The position numbers were made by a program, and so were the translations under genes. This document shows positions 36,795 to 46,201 of a stretch of 64,000 nt of DNA, one piece after another. Source of the stretch: Trichormus sp. NMC-1 (GTDB lineage Bacteria > Cyanobacteriota > Cyanobacteriia > Cyanobacteriales > Nostocaceae); assembly GCF_001858025.1 (NCBI RefSeq), contig NZ_LZQD01000007.1, forward strand, positions 97,879 through 161,878, given 5' to 3'. The notes under the pieces are model-generated. The model was not told where the DNA came from. It did no database searches and saw nothing but the letters and a program-made list of their open reading frames with translations. Within the stretch, counting starts at the first letter, position 1. Every line of letters starts with the position of its first letter.

Positions 36795-37616
36795 ATGTCA
36801 AATAATGATTTTAAAATTCACTCAATTTGTTTAGTTAAAAACGAAGTCGATATTATTGGATACTGCTTAGAACAAGCTTCTCAATGGTCAGATTATATCT
36901 ACGTTTATGATGGTGCAAGCACAGACGGAACCTGGGAAAAAGTCCTGTCTATGCAAAGCGAGAAAATTATTCCCTGGAAACAAGATGGTAAAGTGTTCCA
37001 GGAATCTCTACGAGGTGAAGTATTCAATGCTTTTAAGCATCAAGCCAAACCAGGTGATTGGTGGTGTCATCTCGATGCTGATGAATTTTATAGTCCATCT
37101 CCGCGTGAATTTCTCTCAAAAATTAGTCAGTTTAATCACGTTGTCTGGGGAATTCCTATTGAATACTATCTAACAACTAAAGATATAGATTTAATAGATT
37201 TCAATCAACCCATATCGGAAATATTATCATCCCTAAAGTTTTACAAAATCGAAAATTCTGAACCAAGATTTTTCCGACATCGTGATGGATTAATTTGGGA
37301 TACTGGTTCCTGGCCACAGCACATGGGCGTAGTTAATAAAGAACGGATTTTATATAAACACTACAAGTACAGAACTCCTGAACAAATTCAGAAAAGACTA
37401 GATACTCGTCGTGTAGCTAGAGAACGAGGTTTTCCTGGATGGGATCATGCTGTAGAACAAGATTGGCGAGAAAAAATTGCCAATCCTGAACAATTAAATT
37501 ACGATGGTCTAGATGGAAATTATGTGATTAATACAGATAATATTCCTAATCATTTAGAGTCTTTCGCTCGCAGAATCATGAAAAGATTTATGCATGGTGT
37601 TGGTATCTGGACTTAG
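36795..37616 (+). CDS. family 2-like glycosyltransferase
   Basis: 273 residues. IHSICLVKNEVDIIGYCLEQA and YVYDGASTDGTWE resemble the GT2 subgroup (Glyco_tranf_2_4-like) in which VDDGS becomes DGAS. WCHLDADEFY supplies the DxD metal site. AAGGA lies 7 bases before the ATG. The C-terminus (HYKYRTPEQIQKRLDTR) is typical of the subgroup. Substrates unknown. Confidence 0.9.
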   Translation: MSNNDFKIHSICLVKNEVDIIGYCLEQASQWSDYIYVYDGASTDGTWEKVLSMQSEKIIPWKQDGKVFQESLRGEVFNAFKHQAKPGDWWCHLDADEFYSPSPREFLSKISQFNHVVWGIPIEYYLTTKDIDLIDFNQPISEILSSLKFYKIENSEPRFFRHRDGLIWDTGSWPQHMGVVNKERILYKHYKYRTPEQIQKRLDTRRVARERGFPGWDHAVEQDWREKIANPEQLNYDGLDGNYVINTDNIPNHLESFARRIMKRFMHGVGIWT

Positions 37617-37650
37617 TTATCATTTTAAAATTTATAACTGAGGAATAAAA

Positions 37651-38508
37651 ATGAAATTATACTATGCCAACAAAACCAGAAGTTATGTTCCCTTTGCTAA
37701 CTTTGGAGATGATCTCAATGGCTGGCTTTGGCCACAACTTTTACCAGGAGTCTTTAACGATAGTACTTCTGAGGCAGCATTTGTCGGATTTGGCACATTG
37801 TTAAATGAAAATTTGCCTAAATTTAAGCAAACTATTATTTTTGGTACAGGCCATGGATTTGGTAATCTTCCCCAGATAGATGATACATGGACAATATATT
37901 GCGTCAGAGGACCTCTAACTGCTTCTGCTTTAAACATCCCACCAGAGTTGGGAATTGCTGATACTGCTATTTTAGTTAACCGAGTTTATCGTCCTACTGA
38001 TACGAAGAAAAAGTATAAATTGGCTTTCATTCCCTATGCATGGGAGATGGAAAGTAGCCCAGAAATATTTTTAGAAGTTTGTCGGCAATTAGATTACATT
38101 TGTATTGATCCACGCTGGGAGGTAGAAAAAGTTCTTCAGGAAATTAGCAAATCCGAACTTGTCGTCAGTGCAGCCATGCATGGTGCAATAGTCGCTGACG
38201 CACTACGTGTACCTTGGATTTCTCTAAAATCTAATGCGGGTATCCCTGATTTTAAATGGACTGACTTCTGTCAATCATTAAATCTGGAGTACAAAGTCAA
38301 TCGATTTTATCGATTTAATAGTATTAGTGAAAAAATTCCCGGATTAAAATTTCTTGAAATCAAACGCATGGTTTCTTATATTCGTCAACTTGTTCACAAA
38401 TCTCAGTTTCAGTTAAGTAAAGATCATGTTATGGAAAATAAATTGGATCAATTAGATGAAAAACTAGATCTGTTTAAACAAGACTTGAAAGCCGGGAAAT
38501 TTAAATAA
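37651..38508 (+). CDS. polysaccharide pyruvyl transferase family protein (2)
   Basis: 285 residues, only distantly like the protein at 32633. It starts KLYYANKTRSYVPFANFGDDLN and has GFGTLLNEN, IIFGTGHGFG, YCVRGPLTA and VVSAAMHGAIVADALRVPWI, all seen in the pyruvyltransferase superfamily including ExoV-like proteins. GAGGA lies 7 bases before the start. The C-terminal 40 residues form a charged coiled coil. With two family members, the polymer may carry pyruvate at two positions. Confidence 0.88.
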   Translation: MKLYYANKTRSYVPFANFGDDLNGWLWPQLLPGVFNDSTSEAAFVGFGTLLNENLPKFKQTIIFGTGHGFGNLPQIDDTWTIYCVRGPLTASALNIPPELGIADTAILVNRVYRPTDTKKKYKLAFIPYAWEMESSPEIFLEVCRQLDYICIDPRWEVEKVLQEISKSELVVSAAMHGAIVADALRVPWISLKSNAGIPDFKWTDFCQSLNLEYKVNRFYRFNSISEKIPGLKFLEIKRMVSYIRQLVHKSQFQLSKDHVMENKLDQLDEKLDLFKQDLKAGKFK

Positions 38509-38533
38509 ATAATTGATATTAACTTAATTAAAT

Positions 38534-39445
38534 ATGGTATTCTTCTCCGTTGTTATTCCTGTTTTCAATAGAGTGAGTATTATCAAAGCAACAATAGACT
38601 CTGTATTTAACCAAGATTTTGATGATTATGAAGTGATTGTTGTCGATGATGGTTCCACAGACAATACTATTGATGTATTAGCACAATATGGACAAAATAT
38701 AAAAATTCTCCAACAGAACAACCAAGGCCCCGGAAAAGCCAGAAATATGGCTATTCAAATCTCTCAAGGAGAATATATTGCTTTCCTGGATAGCGATGAT
38801 ATATGGTTTCCTTGGACTTTAGGAGTGTACGCAGCAGTCATTAGAGAAACAAATAAGCCTGCTTTTTTGGCAGGTAAATCTATATTTTTTAGTAATGAAA
38901 ATGAGTTAAATTTTGACCAAGTTTCACAACTTAACTATACTGCCTACAAAGATTTGTATGCATCAAATGAAAATGCTAATTCATTTCTCACTAGTTCCGT
39001 TACCATTCGGCGAGATATTCTCCAAGAAATAGGTAGTTTTACAGATAAATGGATTAATTCTGAAGACAATGATTTGTGGTTGAGATTAGGAACAGCAACG
39101 GGATTTATTTACATTAATTCTCCTTCTGTATTAGCCTATCGTCAGCATTCTAATAGTGCAATTGCTATCACCACCAAAACTTATGAAGGAACTTGCTACC
39201 TCATACAACAAGAAAAAAGCAATCAATATCCCGGTGGAAAAATACGAGAGAGAGAAAGACTAGAAATATTGACAAGACATATTAGACCGGTAAGTTTAGA
39301 GTGTCTACGTGAAGGTGAAATTAAAAAAGGTTGGGAATTATATCAAGCAACATTTTCATGGCATCTTTGGTTAGGACGGTTTCGTTATTTAATCGGGTTT
39401 TTCTGGCTGTTTTCACTAGCAAGACTGAGTGATAGCCGTAAATAA
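38534..39445 (+). CDS. family 2 glycosyltransferase
   Basis: 303 residues. FFSVVIPVFNRVSIIKATID, VIVVDDGSTDNTIDVL, GPGKARNMAIQ and FLDSDD form a canonical GT-A core. NSEDNDLWLRLG is the acceptor-side ED segment. The C-terminal 30 residues are hydrophobic (FRYLIGFFWLFSLARL) and may contact the membrane. 25 bases after the previous stop. Confidence 0.93.
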   Translation: MVFFSVVIPVFNRVSIIKATIDSVFNQDFDDYEVIVVDDGSTDNTIDVLAQYGQNIKILQQNNQGPGKARNMAIQISQGEYIAFLDSDDIWFPWTLGVYAAVIRETNKPAFLAGKSIFFSNENELNFDQVSQLNYTAYKDLYASNENANSFLTSSVTIRRDILQEIGSFTDKWINSEDNDLWLRLGTATGFIYINSPSVLAYRQHSNSAIAITTKTYEGTCYLIQQEKSNQYPGGKIRERERLEILTRHIRPVSLECLREGEIKKGWELYQATFSWHLWLGRFRYLIGFFWLFSLARLSDSRK

Positions 39446-39512
39446 AATTAGCTAAGTTACACTCATCAAATCCTGACAAGATGTTTGACATAAATGATTA
39501 ACAATTCATATA

Positions 39513-40406
39513 ATGAATACTTGTAAAGTTACTGCAATAATTCCCACGTATAATCGATTATCCCAACTTGTAGAAACATTGGAGAAAATTTTAGAATGTA
39601 ATCCTTGTCCCGATGAAATCATTATTCATATCGATGGTAATGACACCACAACTGAGCCAGGACTCAAAAACTTAAATTTGCCGTCTATCAAAATTATTAA
39701 GAGTTCTGTTCAAGTCGGTCCAGGTGGTGGGAGGAATATAGCCATCGCTCATGCAAATAACCCAATTGTAGCCAGTTTTGATGATGATTCTTATCCTCTA
39801 GATACAGACTACTTTGAACGCTTAACAAATCTTTTTAATTCTTTTCCCACAGCAGCAGTTATAGCAGCTAATATATTCCATATTCATGAAACAATTACAC
39901 CAGCACAATTGACTGGTACATGGGGATCTAATTTTATCGGCTGTGGATGCGCTTATCGGAAAGAAGTATTTCAACAAACTACTGGATATGTTAATTTGCC
40001 AGTTGCTTATGGAATGGAAGAAGTTGATTTATCTCTGCGACTTCATGATATGGGGTGGGGTATTCTCGAAAGTTCATGGTTGAGAGTATTTCATAACACC
40101 CAATTAGAACACCATAACAACCCACGCATTACTGCTGCAAGCATCGCTAATCAGATGTTGTTAGCTTATTTGCGGTATCCTATCCTCTTCTTTTGGTTAG
40201 GCATTGGACAGTGTATGAGCCGTATTTTCTGGTTAATCAGGCACGGAAGAACGTCTGGCATTGTAGAAGGTTTGTTTCTTATCCCTAAACTGATTAGACA
40301 ATATCATCAACAACGTCAACCGATTTCCGCCAAATCATTACTTTCTTATCTACATTTACGTAGAAATACTCTTCCTGTATCATCAGAGAAGATATTACTG
40401 TCATGA
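39513..40406 (+). CDS. family 2 glycosyltransferase
   Basis: 297 residues. VTAIIPTYNRLSQLVETLEK, IIIHIDGND (a variant of VDDGS), GPGGGRNIAI and ASFDDDSYP (DDD metal site) mark the GT-A core. GMEEVDLSLRLHDMGWG is the acceptor segment. A hydrophobic helix lies near 215-235. It is the last glycosyltransferase before the two RTX genes; a 244-base gap follows. Confidence 0.93.
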   Translation: MNTCKVTAIIPTYNRLSQLVETLEKILECNPCPDEIIIHIDGNDTTTEPGLKNLNLPSIKIIKSSVQVGPGGGRNIAIAHANNPIVASFDDDSYPLDTDYFERLTNLFNSFPTAAVIAANIFHIHETITPAQLTGTWGSNFIGCGCAYRKEVFQQTTGYVNLPVAYGMEEVDLSLRLHDMGWGILESSWLRVFHNTQLEHHNNPRITAASIANQMLLAYLRYPILFFWLGIGQCMSRIFWLIRHGRTSGIVEGLFLIPKLIRQYHQQRQPISAKSLLSYLHLRRNTLPVSSEKILLS

Positions 40407-40650
40407 AATTATTACCTCAATATAATTTCCATGAATTTCAATAATCATAAGTTATACTCAATCAACAAAGTCAGTAGTTTAAGTAGACATTGGTAGATTT
40501 TTTGCAACTTTGCCGATGTGTAGTTTATACTGAATGAGTCTTAGCTCACAAGTTAAAATTCAGGTGATGATATTTTTTTAGATCCTCACCAAAGAGTAGC
40601 AAAATTGAGTTAAGTTCTAGACCTAGATCACAACAAGGAGTCTCTCGAAT

Positions 40651-42024
40651 ATGGCAATATCTAACATCTTTAACATCTTTAACGGCTATTACACTCTAAA
40701 TGGAGTTAGATTTGAAAATCCTACCAATGCAACGATTATCGGTACAGGCGTTGACGATCTCTTTGTTACTTCTCGTCCCGATGTCACTAACGTTAAAATC
40801 AAAGCTGGAGCGGGAGATGATATTTTAAAAGGAGCAGCCGGTGCAAGACTCGAAGGCGAAGCCGGTAATGACATTTTTGATCTCACCGCTGGCTCAGGTG
40901 TTTATATAGGTGGTGCAGGAGACGATCTTTATAAGATTTATGATTTTGCATACACAGATTTAAAGATCGATGAAACAGGTGGTGGAATAGATACCGTCTT
41001 TTCACAGCAAAATTTTTCTTTGTCAACTGGTACAACCGGAGTTTCATTACTTGTAAGCGCAAATCTGATCGAGAACCTGACTCTTGATGCTTTCAGCGCA
41101 GCCATTACAGGTGAAGGCAATAACCTTGATAATCTGATTATCGGCAATCGGCAAGACAATATCTTAACTGGATTAGCTGGTGCTGATACCATTTATGGCA
41201 GTTTCGGCGACGATACAATCGATGGCGGTGCTGGTAATGATCAATTATTCGGTAATCAAGGCAATGACATCTTAATTGCTGGAACAGGCACAGATACCTT
41301 GACTGGTGGAGTTGATGATGATAGATACATTATCGATTCTCTTGACCTTGTAGTAGAGCTTGCTGGTGAAGGCACTGATACTGTTGATGTTACTCCTGCT
41401 GTTGTTGGCAGTACTTGGGCTACAAGTGCAGAGGTTGAATTCATTAATATTGGTGGAAATGTTGCTGCCAATGTCACACAGTCCAACGCTGTTAACACCA
41501 CTATAATTGGCAACTCTGCTGCTAACACTCTTACAGGTGGCGCGGGCAATGACACCCTGAAAGGAAAAGCTGGCAATGATACTCTTGTCGGTAGTGCAGG
41601 TGATGACACTTTTGAATTTGGTGGTAATGCTTTAGCGTTAGATCCTGTAACCGGATTTTTAGGCGAAACAGGGACACTTTTAGGGTTAACAGGGACAGTA
41701 ACTAATACCATCGGCAAGGATACAATTACAGGCTTCGTGTCTGGAACAGATGATATTACCCTAGATGTTAGCACCTTTACAGCTGTAGCTGGTTCTGTGG
41801 GGTTAGATTTATCAGCAGTTGCTGCTAATGGTTTTACCGTAGTCAACCAAGCTACCAATGCTGGTATTGATGCTCAAAACTTTTACTTTGTTTATAATCA
41901 AGGCACTGGAGACTTGTTCTACAATGCAAACTTGTCGGCTTTTGGTTCTGGTGGAGGCGGAATCTTCGCTAACTTGGGAGTCGGTACCACATTAGTAGCG
42001 ACCGACATATCACTCATCGCTTAA
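40651..42024 (+). CDS. RTX-type calcium-binding repeat protein (1)
   Basis: 457 residues. It carries several blocks of the GGxGxDxLx nonapeptide, for example GGAGNDQLFGNQGNDIL near 197-213 and GGAGNDTLKGKAGNDTL near 300-316, which fold into a calcium-filled beta roll. No Sec signal is seen, as expected for type I secretion via a C-terminal signal; no type I transporter gene lies in the window. AAGGAG precedes the ATG by 10 bases. It is a tandem paralogue of the next gene and shares flanking sequence with it. It is probably secreted or surface-associated. Confidence 0.93.
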   Translation: MAISNIFNIFNGYYTLNGVRFENPTNATIIGTGVDDLFVTSRPDVTNVKIKAGAGDDILKGAAGARLEGEAGNDIFDLTAGSGVYIGGAGDDLYKIYDFAYTDLKIDETGGGIDTVFSQQNFSLSTGTTGVSLLVSANLIENLTLDAFSAAITGEGNNLDNLIIGNRQDNILTGLAGADTIYGSFGDDTIDGGAGNDQLFGNQGNDILIAGTGTDTLTGGVDDDRYIIDSLDLVVELAGEGTDTVDVTPAVVGSTWATSAEVEFINIGGNVAANVTQSNAVNTTIIGNSAANTLTGGAGNDTLKGKAGNDTLVGSAGDDTFEFGGNALALDPVTGFLGETGTLLGLTGTVTNTIGKDTITGFVSGTDDITLDVSTFTAVAGSVGLDLSAVAANGFTVVNQATNAGIDAQNFYFVYNQGTGDLFYNANLSAFGSGGGGIFANLGVGTTLVATDISLIA

Positions 42025-42557
42025 TAGCCATGCTTGACTAATAGTTAAGCGTCTTTCAAAAGTAAAAGTTAATATTTACTATTTCAGATCCCCGATTTCT
42101 TTGAGAAGTTGGGGATCTCATTTTTCAATAACCTCTGATTGCAACAGTCGAAAAAATAGTAATGTCATGGTCAATGAAATGAAGAATAACCCCAGATGTC
42201 AGAGGATGTCTAAAAAATCAGGTCGTATATAATAGAGTCTATATTAGGCTTAATAATTACAATTATCGTATAAACGCTTATATGTCTAAAAAAATATATC
42301 TATTTTGTCCAGAGGTTAGATGACGCGAAATAGGAAAAGATCATTTATAAGCTTGCATATGCATCATTTGTTTTTGTATATGCAATATTTAGTTTGTTAA
42401 ACAACAAGTATGGTACACTCTCAGATGTAAAACCGAATCAGTACTCCAACAGGATTTTAAATTCAAATTAAGCTAGGGATATTTTTTTTTATCCTGAGCA
42501 TGAGTACCAAAGTCGAATTAAGTTTTACACCTAGATAACAAAAGGATTCTTCCGAAT
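42025..42557. other. 533-base spacer between the two RTX genes
   Basis: No gene. The first part after the stop (GCCATGCTTGACTAATAGTT, then AGTAAAAGTTAATATT) is duplicated after the second RTX gene. The terminator-like palindrome is at 42086. The rest is AT-rich, and the final 70 bases resemble the leader before the first RTX gene, so each gene probably has its own promoter. Confidence 0.6.
42086..42125 (+). terminator. terminator of the first RTX gene (AGATCCCC palindrome, copy 2)
   Basis: AGATCCCCGATTTCTT and GAGAAGTTGGGGATCT arms, followed by CATTTTT. It is the same family as the hairpin after argG. Confidence 0.8.
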
Positions 42558-43904
42558 ATGCCAATATTCAATATTTTTGACGGATATTACACTGTCGATG
42601 GTACTGTAGTTCCCAACCTTAGCAATGCAACGGTGATCGGTACAAGCAGTAACGATGTGTTTGCCAGTTTTACCACTAACACGAAGGTTAAAGCTGGAGC
42701 AGGGGATGATATTTTAAGTGGAGCAGAGGGTGCAAGACTTGAAGGGGAAGCCGGCAATGACACTTTTAACCTTATTAGTGCTTCTGGTGTCTATATAGGC
42801 GGTGCCGGAGACGACTATTATCAAATTTTAGATATTACCTACACAGGCTTGTTTATCAACGAAACAGGTGGTGGAAACGATACCGTTTTTTCTACCCGTG
42901 ACTTTTCTTTGTCAACAGGTGCGCCTGGAGTCACATTGATAAGTGGAACTCAGATTGAGAACCTGACTCTTGGTGGAGGCGCTGTAGCCGGGGAAGGCAA
43001 TAACTTAGCCAATGTTATTACTGGCAACGGCAGCGATAATATCTTATTTGGATTAGCTGGTAACGATACCATTTATGGCGGTTTCGGCAACGACATCATT
43101 TTGGGCGGTGCTGGTAATGATCAATTATTCGGTAATCAGGGAGATGACATCTTAATTGGTGGAACAGGCGCAGATATCCTCAGTGGTGGACTCGGTGATG
43201 ATAGCTATATCATTGATTCTCTTGATAATGTAGTAGAGATTCCCGGTGAAGGTATTGATAGTGTTGACGTTACCGTTCTTACTGCTGGCGGTACTTGGAC
43301 TAATATGGGTAGTGAAATTGAATTTATCAATATCGCTGGAACCAATCTTGCCAATGTCAGACAGAATAGCAATGTTGATACCGTTATACTAGGAAATTCT
43401 GCTGCTAATACTATCACTGGTGGCGCGGGCGATGACACCCTGAATGGAAAAGCGGGTAATGATACTCTCATCGGTGGTGCTGGCGCTGATATTTTTGAAT
43501 TTGGTGGTCAAGCTCTAGCTGTAGATCCAGTAACAGGGTTTTTAGAAGAAACAGGGGTTACTTTAGGGTTGATCGGACCTACGACTACTACTGTCGGTAA
43601 GGATACAATTACAGGCTTCGTTTCTGGAATAGATGGAATTGATTTGCAGGTTGACACCTTTGCAGCTGTAGCGGCTTCTGTGGGGTTAGATTTGTCAGCG
43701 GTTGCTAATGGTTTTATCTCAGTCAACCAAGCTAACAACTCTGGTATTGATGCTCAAAACTTTTACTTTGTTTATAATCAAGGAACCGGAGACTTGTTCT
43801 ACAATGAAAACTTGTCGGCTTTTGGAACTGGAGTAGGCGGAGTCTTCGCTAATTTGGGAATCGGTACCGTATTAGCTGCAACAGACATATCACTCATCGG
43901 TTAA
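42558..43904 (+). CDS. RTX-type calcium-binding repeat protein (2)
   Basis: 448 residues, highly similar along its whole length to the preceding protein. Both have the NIF..GYYT start, the RLEGEAGND block, several GGAGNDxL nonapeptides, the D(P)VTGFL.ETG linker and the C-terminal GIDAQNFYFVYNQGTGDLFYN. The differences are spread as substitutions, so the duplication is not very recent. AAGGA lies 11 bases upstream. Calcium binding follows from the family; the biological role in a polysaccharide locus is inferred. Confidence 0.93.
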   Translation: MPIFNIFDGYYTVDGTVVPNLSNATVIGTSSNDVFASFTTNTKVKAGAGDDILSGAEGARLEGEAGNDTFNLISASGVYIGGAGDDYYQILDITYTGLFINETGGGNDTVFSTRDFSLSTGAPGVTLISGTQIENLTLGGGAVAGEGNNLANVITGNGSDNILFGLAGNDTIYGGFGNDIILGGAGNDQLFGNQGDDILIGGTGADILSGGLGDDSYIIDSLDNVVEIPGEGIDSVDVTVLTAGGTWTNMGSEIEFINIAGTNLANVRQNSNVDTVILGNSAANTITGGAGDDTLNGKAGNDTLIGGAGADIFEFGGQALAVDPVTGFLEETGVTLGLIGPTTTTVGKDTITGFVSGIDGIDLQVDTFAAVAASVGLDLSAVANGFISVNQANNSGIDAQNFYFVYNQGTGDLFYNENLSAFGTGVGGVFANLGIGTVLAATDISLIG

Positions 43905-43964
43905 TAGCCATGCTTGACTTATAGTTAAGCATCTTTCAAAAGTAAAAGTTAATATTCAGTTTTT

Positions 43965-44003
43965 AGATCCTCGACTTCTTTAAGAAGTGGAGGATCTCAT
44001 TTT
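43965..44003 (+). terminator. terminator of the second RTX gene (AGATCC palindrome, copy 3)
   Basis: AGATCCTCGACTTCTT and AAGAAGTGGAGGATCT arms, followed by CATTTTA. An alternative upstream GTG for the next gene (43987) falls inside this hairpin, which argues against that start. Confidence 0.78.
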
Positions 44004-44028
44004 ATTATTAGAAATAAATTCCTCATCC

Positions 44029-45270
44029 ATGCCTACAGCACCTTATAATTGGATATCTTGCCAGATTGGAGCGCGTGAGCATTACACCATACCCAGAGCT
44101 TTACATCAGCAGGGACAGCTTGCTCACTTGATTACAGATGCTTGGGTATCACCTCAGTCTCCACTAAATTTTTTACCTAAATCTGTCTTAGCTAATTTAC
44201 GGGAAAGATACCACCCAGACTTGGAACTAGCATCTGTTAGCGCTTTCACTAGTTCTTTAATTCGATTTGAATTAACTCAACGTCTACAAAAAAACACAGG
44301 ATGGAATCGAGTTATTGCTCGTAATCAATGGTTTCAGCAACAGACAATCAAGACCTTAACAAGGCTATCTGACCAGATTACACATCCTCCCATACTATTT
44401 TCTTACAGCTATGCCGCTTTAGAGATTTTTCGATTTGCAAAACAACAGGGATGGTATACAATACTAGGTCAAATTGACCCAGGTTTGTGGGAAGAAAAAA
44501 TTGTCACTCAAGAGTATCAACGATATCCTCAGTATCGTGCAGATTGGCAACCAGCACCTCCTGAATATTGGCAAAGCTGGAGAGAAGAATGTACTCTAGC
44601 TGATGCTATTGTGGTCAATTCTAATTGGTCGCGTCAACTCTTAGAAAAAACTGGTATTGAGCCTAAAAAAATTCATATCATTCCATTAGTATATACTCCA
44701 CCACAAGCAGCTAGTAACTTTGTCCGCACTTCTCCAGAATTATTTTCTCAAGAGCGTCCTTTAAGGGTATTATTTTTGGGACAGGTAATTTTGCGAAAAG
44801 GAATTGCGGCTGTATTAGATGCTGTCCAACAGCTTGAGGGATATCCTGTTGAATTCTTGATTGTCGGCTCTGTGCAAATTGAGATTCCATCTCATTTCCA
44901 AAACCATCCGCAAATTCGTTGGTTAGGTCATGTTAATAGGAGTGAAACAGCACAATATTACCAGATGGCAGATGTGTTTTTGTTCCCGACTATTTCCGAT
45001 GGGTTTGGATTAACGCAACTGGAAGCGCAAGCTTGGAAATTACCTATTATTGCTTCTCGTTCCTGTGGTGAAGTGGTTGTAGATGGTGAGAATGGTTGGA
45101 TTTTGGAGGAAGTTAGTGGTAATAAAATTGCTGATTTGATACAGTCTATTTTGAGATGTCCCAAATCTTTAGAATATCTGACAAGCCACTCTCCTTATAG
45201 TTTAAGTTCTTTATCAGAACATACTTTGATAGAAAAGCTTTTTGAAAATTTATTATCATGTATGATATAA
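44029..45270 (+). CDS. family 4 glycosyltransferase
   Basis: 413 residues from the ATG at 44029 (MPTAPYNWISCQIGAREHYT). The frame is open to a GTG at 43987 but that lies in the terminator of the previous gene. RVLFLGQVILRKGIAAVLD near 246 and PTISDGFGLTQLEAQAWKLP near 320 are the GT-B donor-site motifs with E-x7-E. No ribosome site is obvious. It restarts the glycosyltransferase series after the RTX pair. Confidence 0.92.
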   Translation: MPTAPYNWISCQIGAREHYTIPRALHQQGQLAHLITDAWVSPQSPLNFLPKSVLANLRERYHPDLELASVSAFTSSLIRFELTQRLQKNTGWNRVIARNQWFQQQTIKTLTRLSDQITHPPILFSYSYAALEIFRFAKQQGWYTILGQIDPGLWEEKIVTQEYQRYPQYRADWQPAPPEYWQSWREECTLADAIVVNSNWSRQLLEKTGIEPKKIHIIPLVYTPPQAASNFVRTSPELFSQERPLRVLFLGQVILRKGIAAVLDAVQQLEGYPVEFLIVGSVQIEIPSHFQNHPQIRWLGHVNRSETAQYYQMADVFLFPTISDGFGLTQLEAQAWKLPIIASRSCGEVVVDGENGWILEEVSGNKIADLIQSILRCPKSLEYLTSHSPYSLSSLSEHTLIEKLFENLLSCMI

Positions 45271-45298
45271 ATATTTAATACTTAAGGAAATGTTTACT

Positions 45299-46201
45299 AT
45301 GTTCAAATTTATTAAATTCTTGCTTGGTCGTAAAGTTGCACAAATACAAAGGAATTTTCCTTGGCCTATCAAGCAAGAAATTCTCAAAATGCCTCCTATT
45401 GAAACACGAAAGCAAGAAACCAATCTAGTTGTTTTGGTTCAACACAAGACCTTTATTGAGGGATTATGGACAGCATGGAGTTGGCTATATTTTTTAAATA
45501 ATTATCTGGATATAACTTTTGTAATAGATGGTGAAGTAACAGAAAAAGAGCTTAATATTTTTATGCGCCTTTTCCCTAATGGTACAATTGTTAGTCTCAA
45601 ATCTCAAATAAATAATTGTTTTTTATCAAATGAATTTATTAATCAATTTTATAATCAACATCCATATGGCAAAGTTTTTTTGCTGAAACTATCATTGCAG
45701 GAAAAATTTAATGTTCTTTTCTCCGATCCAGATATACTAGTTTTCTCTGATCCTGTTGAGATTCGAGAAAGGTTAAAAATTCAACAGGGCTTCTACTGTA
45801 CTGAACCTGGTTGTTATTCTTTTGATCAAAGGATATTTGATCGAGCTAAATCTTTAGATATACAGCCAATTCGAGATTTTAATTCAGGGTTACTATACAT
45901 TCCGAAAAATCATTTGTCTAGCACTCTTTGCTACGAATTAATGAAAGGGTGGACTTTAGCAGATTATCACCATTTCACGGAACAGACTATTTTGGATGTA
46001 ATGATGAGTTCCTCTGGTGCTACAGCTTTACCTGTTAGCAAGTACGTTGTGAATAGTCAGGGAATGTGGTTTTGGCAGCAAGACATGGACTATACAGGAG
46101 TTAAAGTCAGACATTTTGTTGGTAACGTTCGCCATCGTATGTACTTATACGGCTATCCAACAATTACAAAAACATTGTTTAAAAATGTCCCAACTAAATA
46201 G
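45299..46201 (+). CDS. GT-A-like glycosyltransferase, RHxVG family (2)
   Basis: 300 residues from the ATG at 45299, which has AAGGA 10 bases upstream; an ATG at 45290 is too close to that site. The central FSDPDILVFSDP resembles the LDSDILFF metal site of the paralogue at 33636. RDFNSGLLYIPKN matches its NSGLGLIHKR, and the C-terminal RHFVGNVRHRMYLYG matches RHYVGKIRHLMYSEG. Overall identity looks low. No CAZy family was recognised. The next gene starts inside its end (17-base overlap). Confidence 0.78.
   Translation: MFKFIKFLLGRKVAQIQRNFPWPIKQEILKMPPIETRKQETNLVVLVQHKTFIEGLWTAWSWLYFLNNYLDITFVIDGEVTEKELNIFMRLFPNGTIVSLKSQINNCFLSNEFINQFYNQHPYGKVFLLKLSLQEKFNVLFSDPDILVFSDPVEIRERLKIQQGFYCTEPGCYSFDQRIFDRAKSLDIQPIRDFNSGLLYIPKNHLSSTLCYELMKGWTLADYHHFTEQTILDVMMSSSGATALPVSKYVVNSQGMWFWQQDMDYTGVKVRHFVGNVRHRMYLYGYPTITKTLFKNVPTK

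Noticed and set aside
41256-41858. 200-codon open frame antisense to the first RTX gene (and similar ones in the second)
   Set aside because: It mirrors the repetitive GGxGxD codons; no ribosome site, and the sense gene is clearly real.
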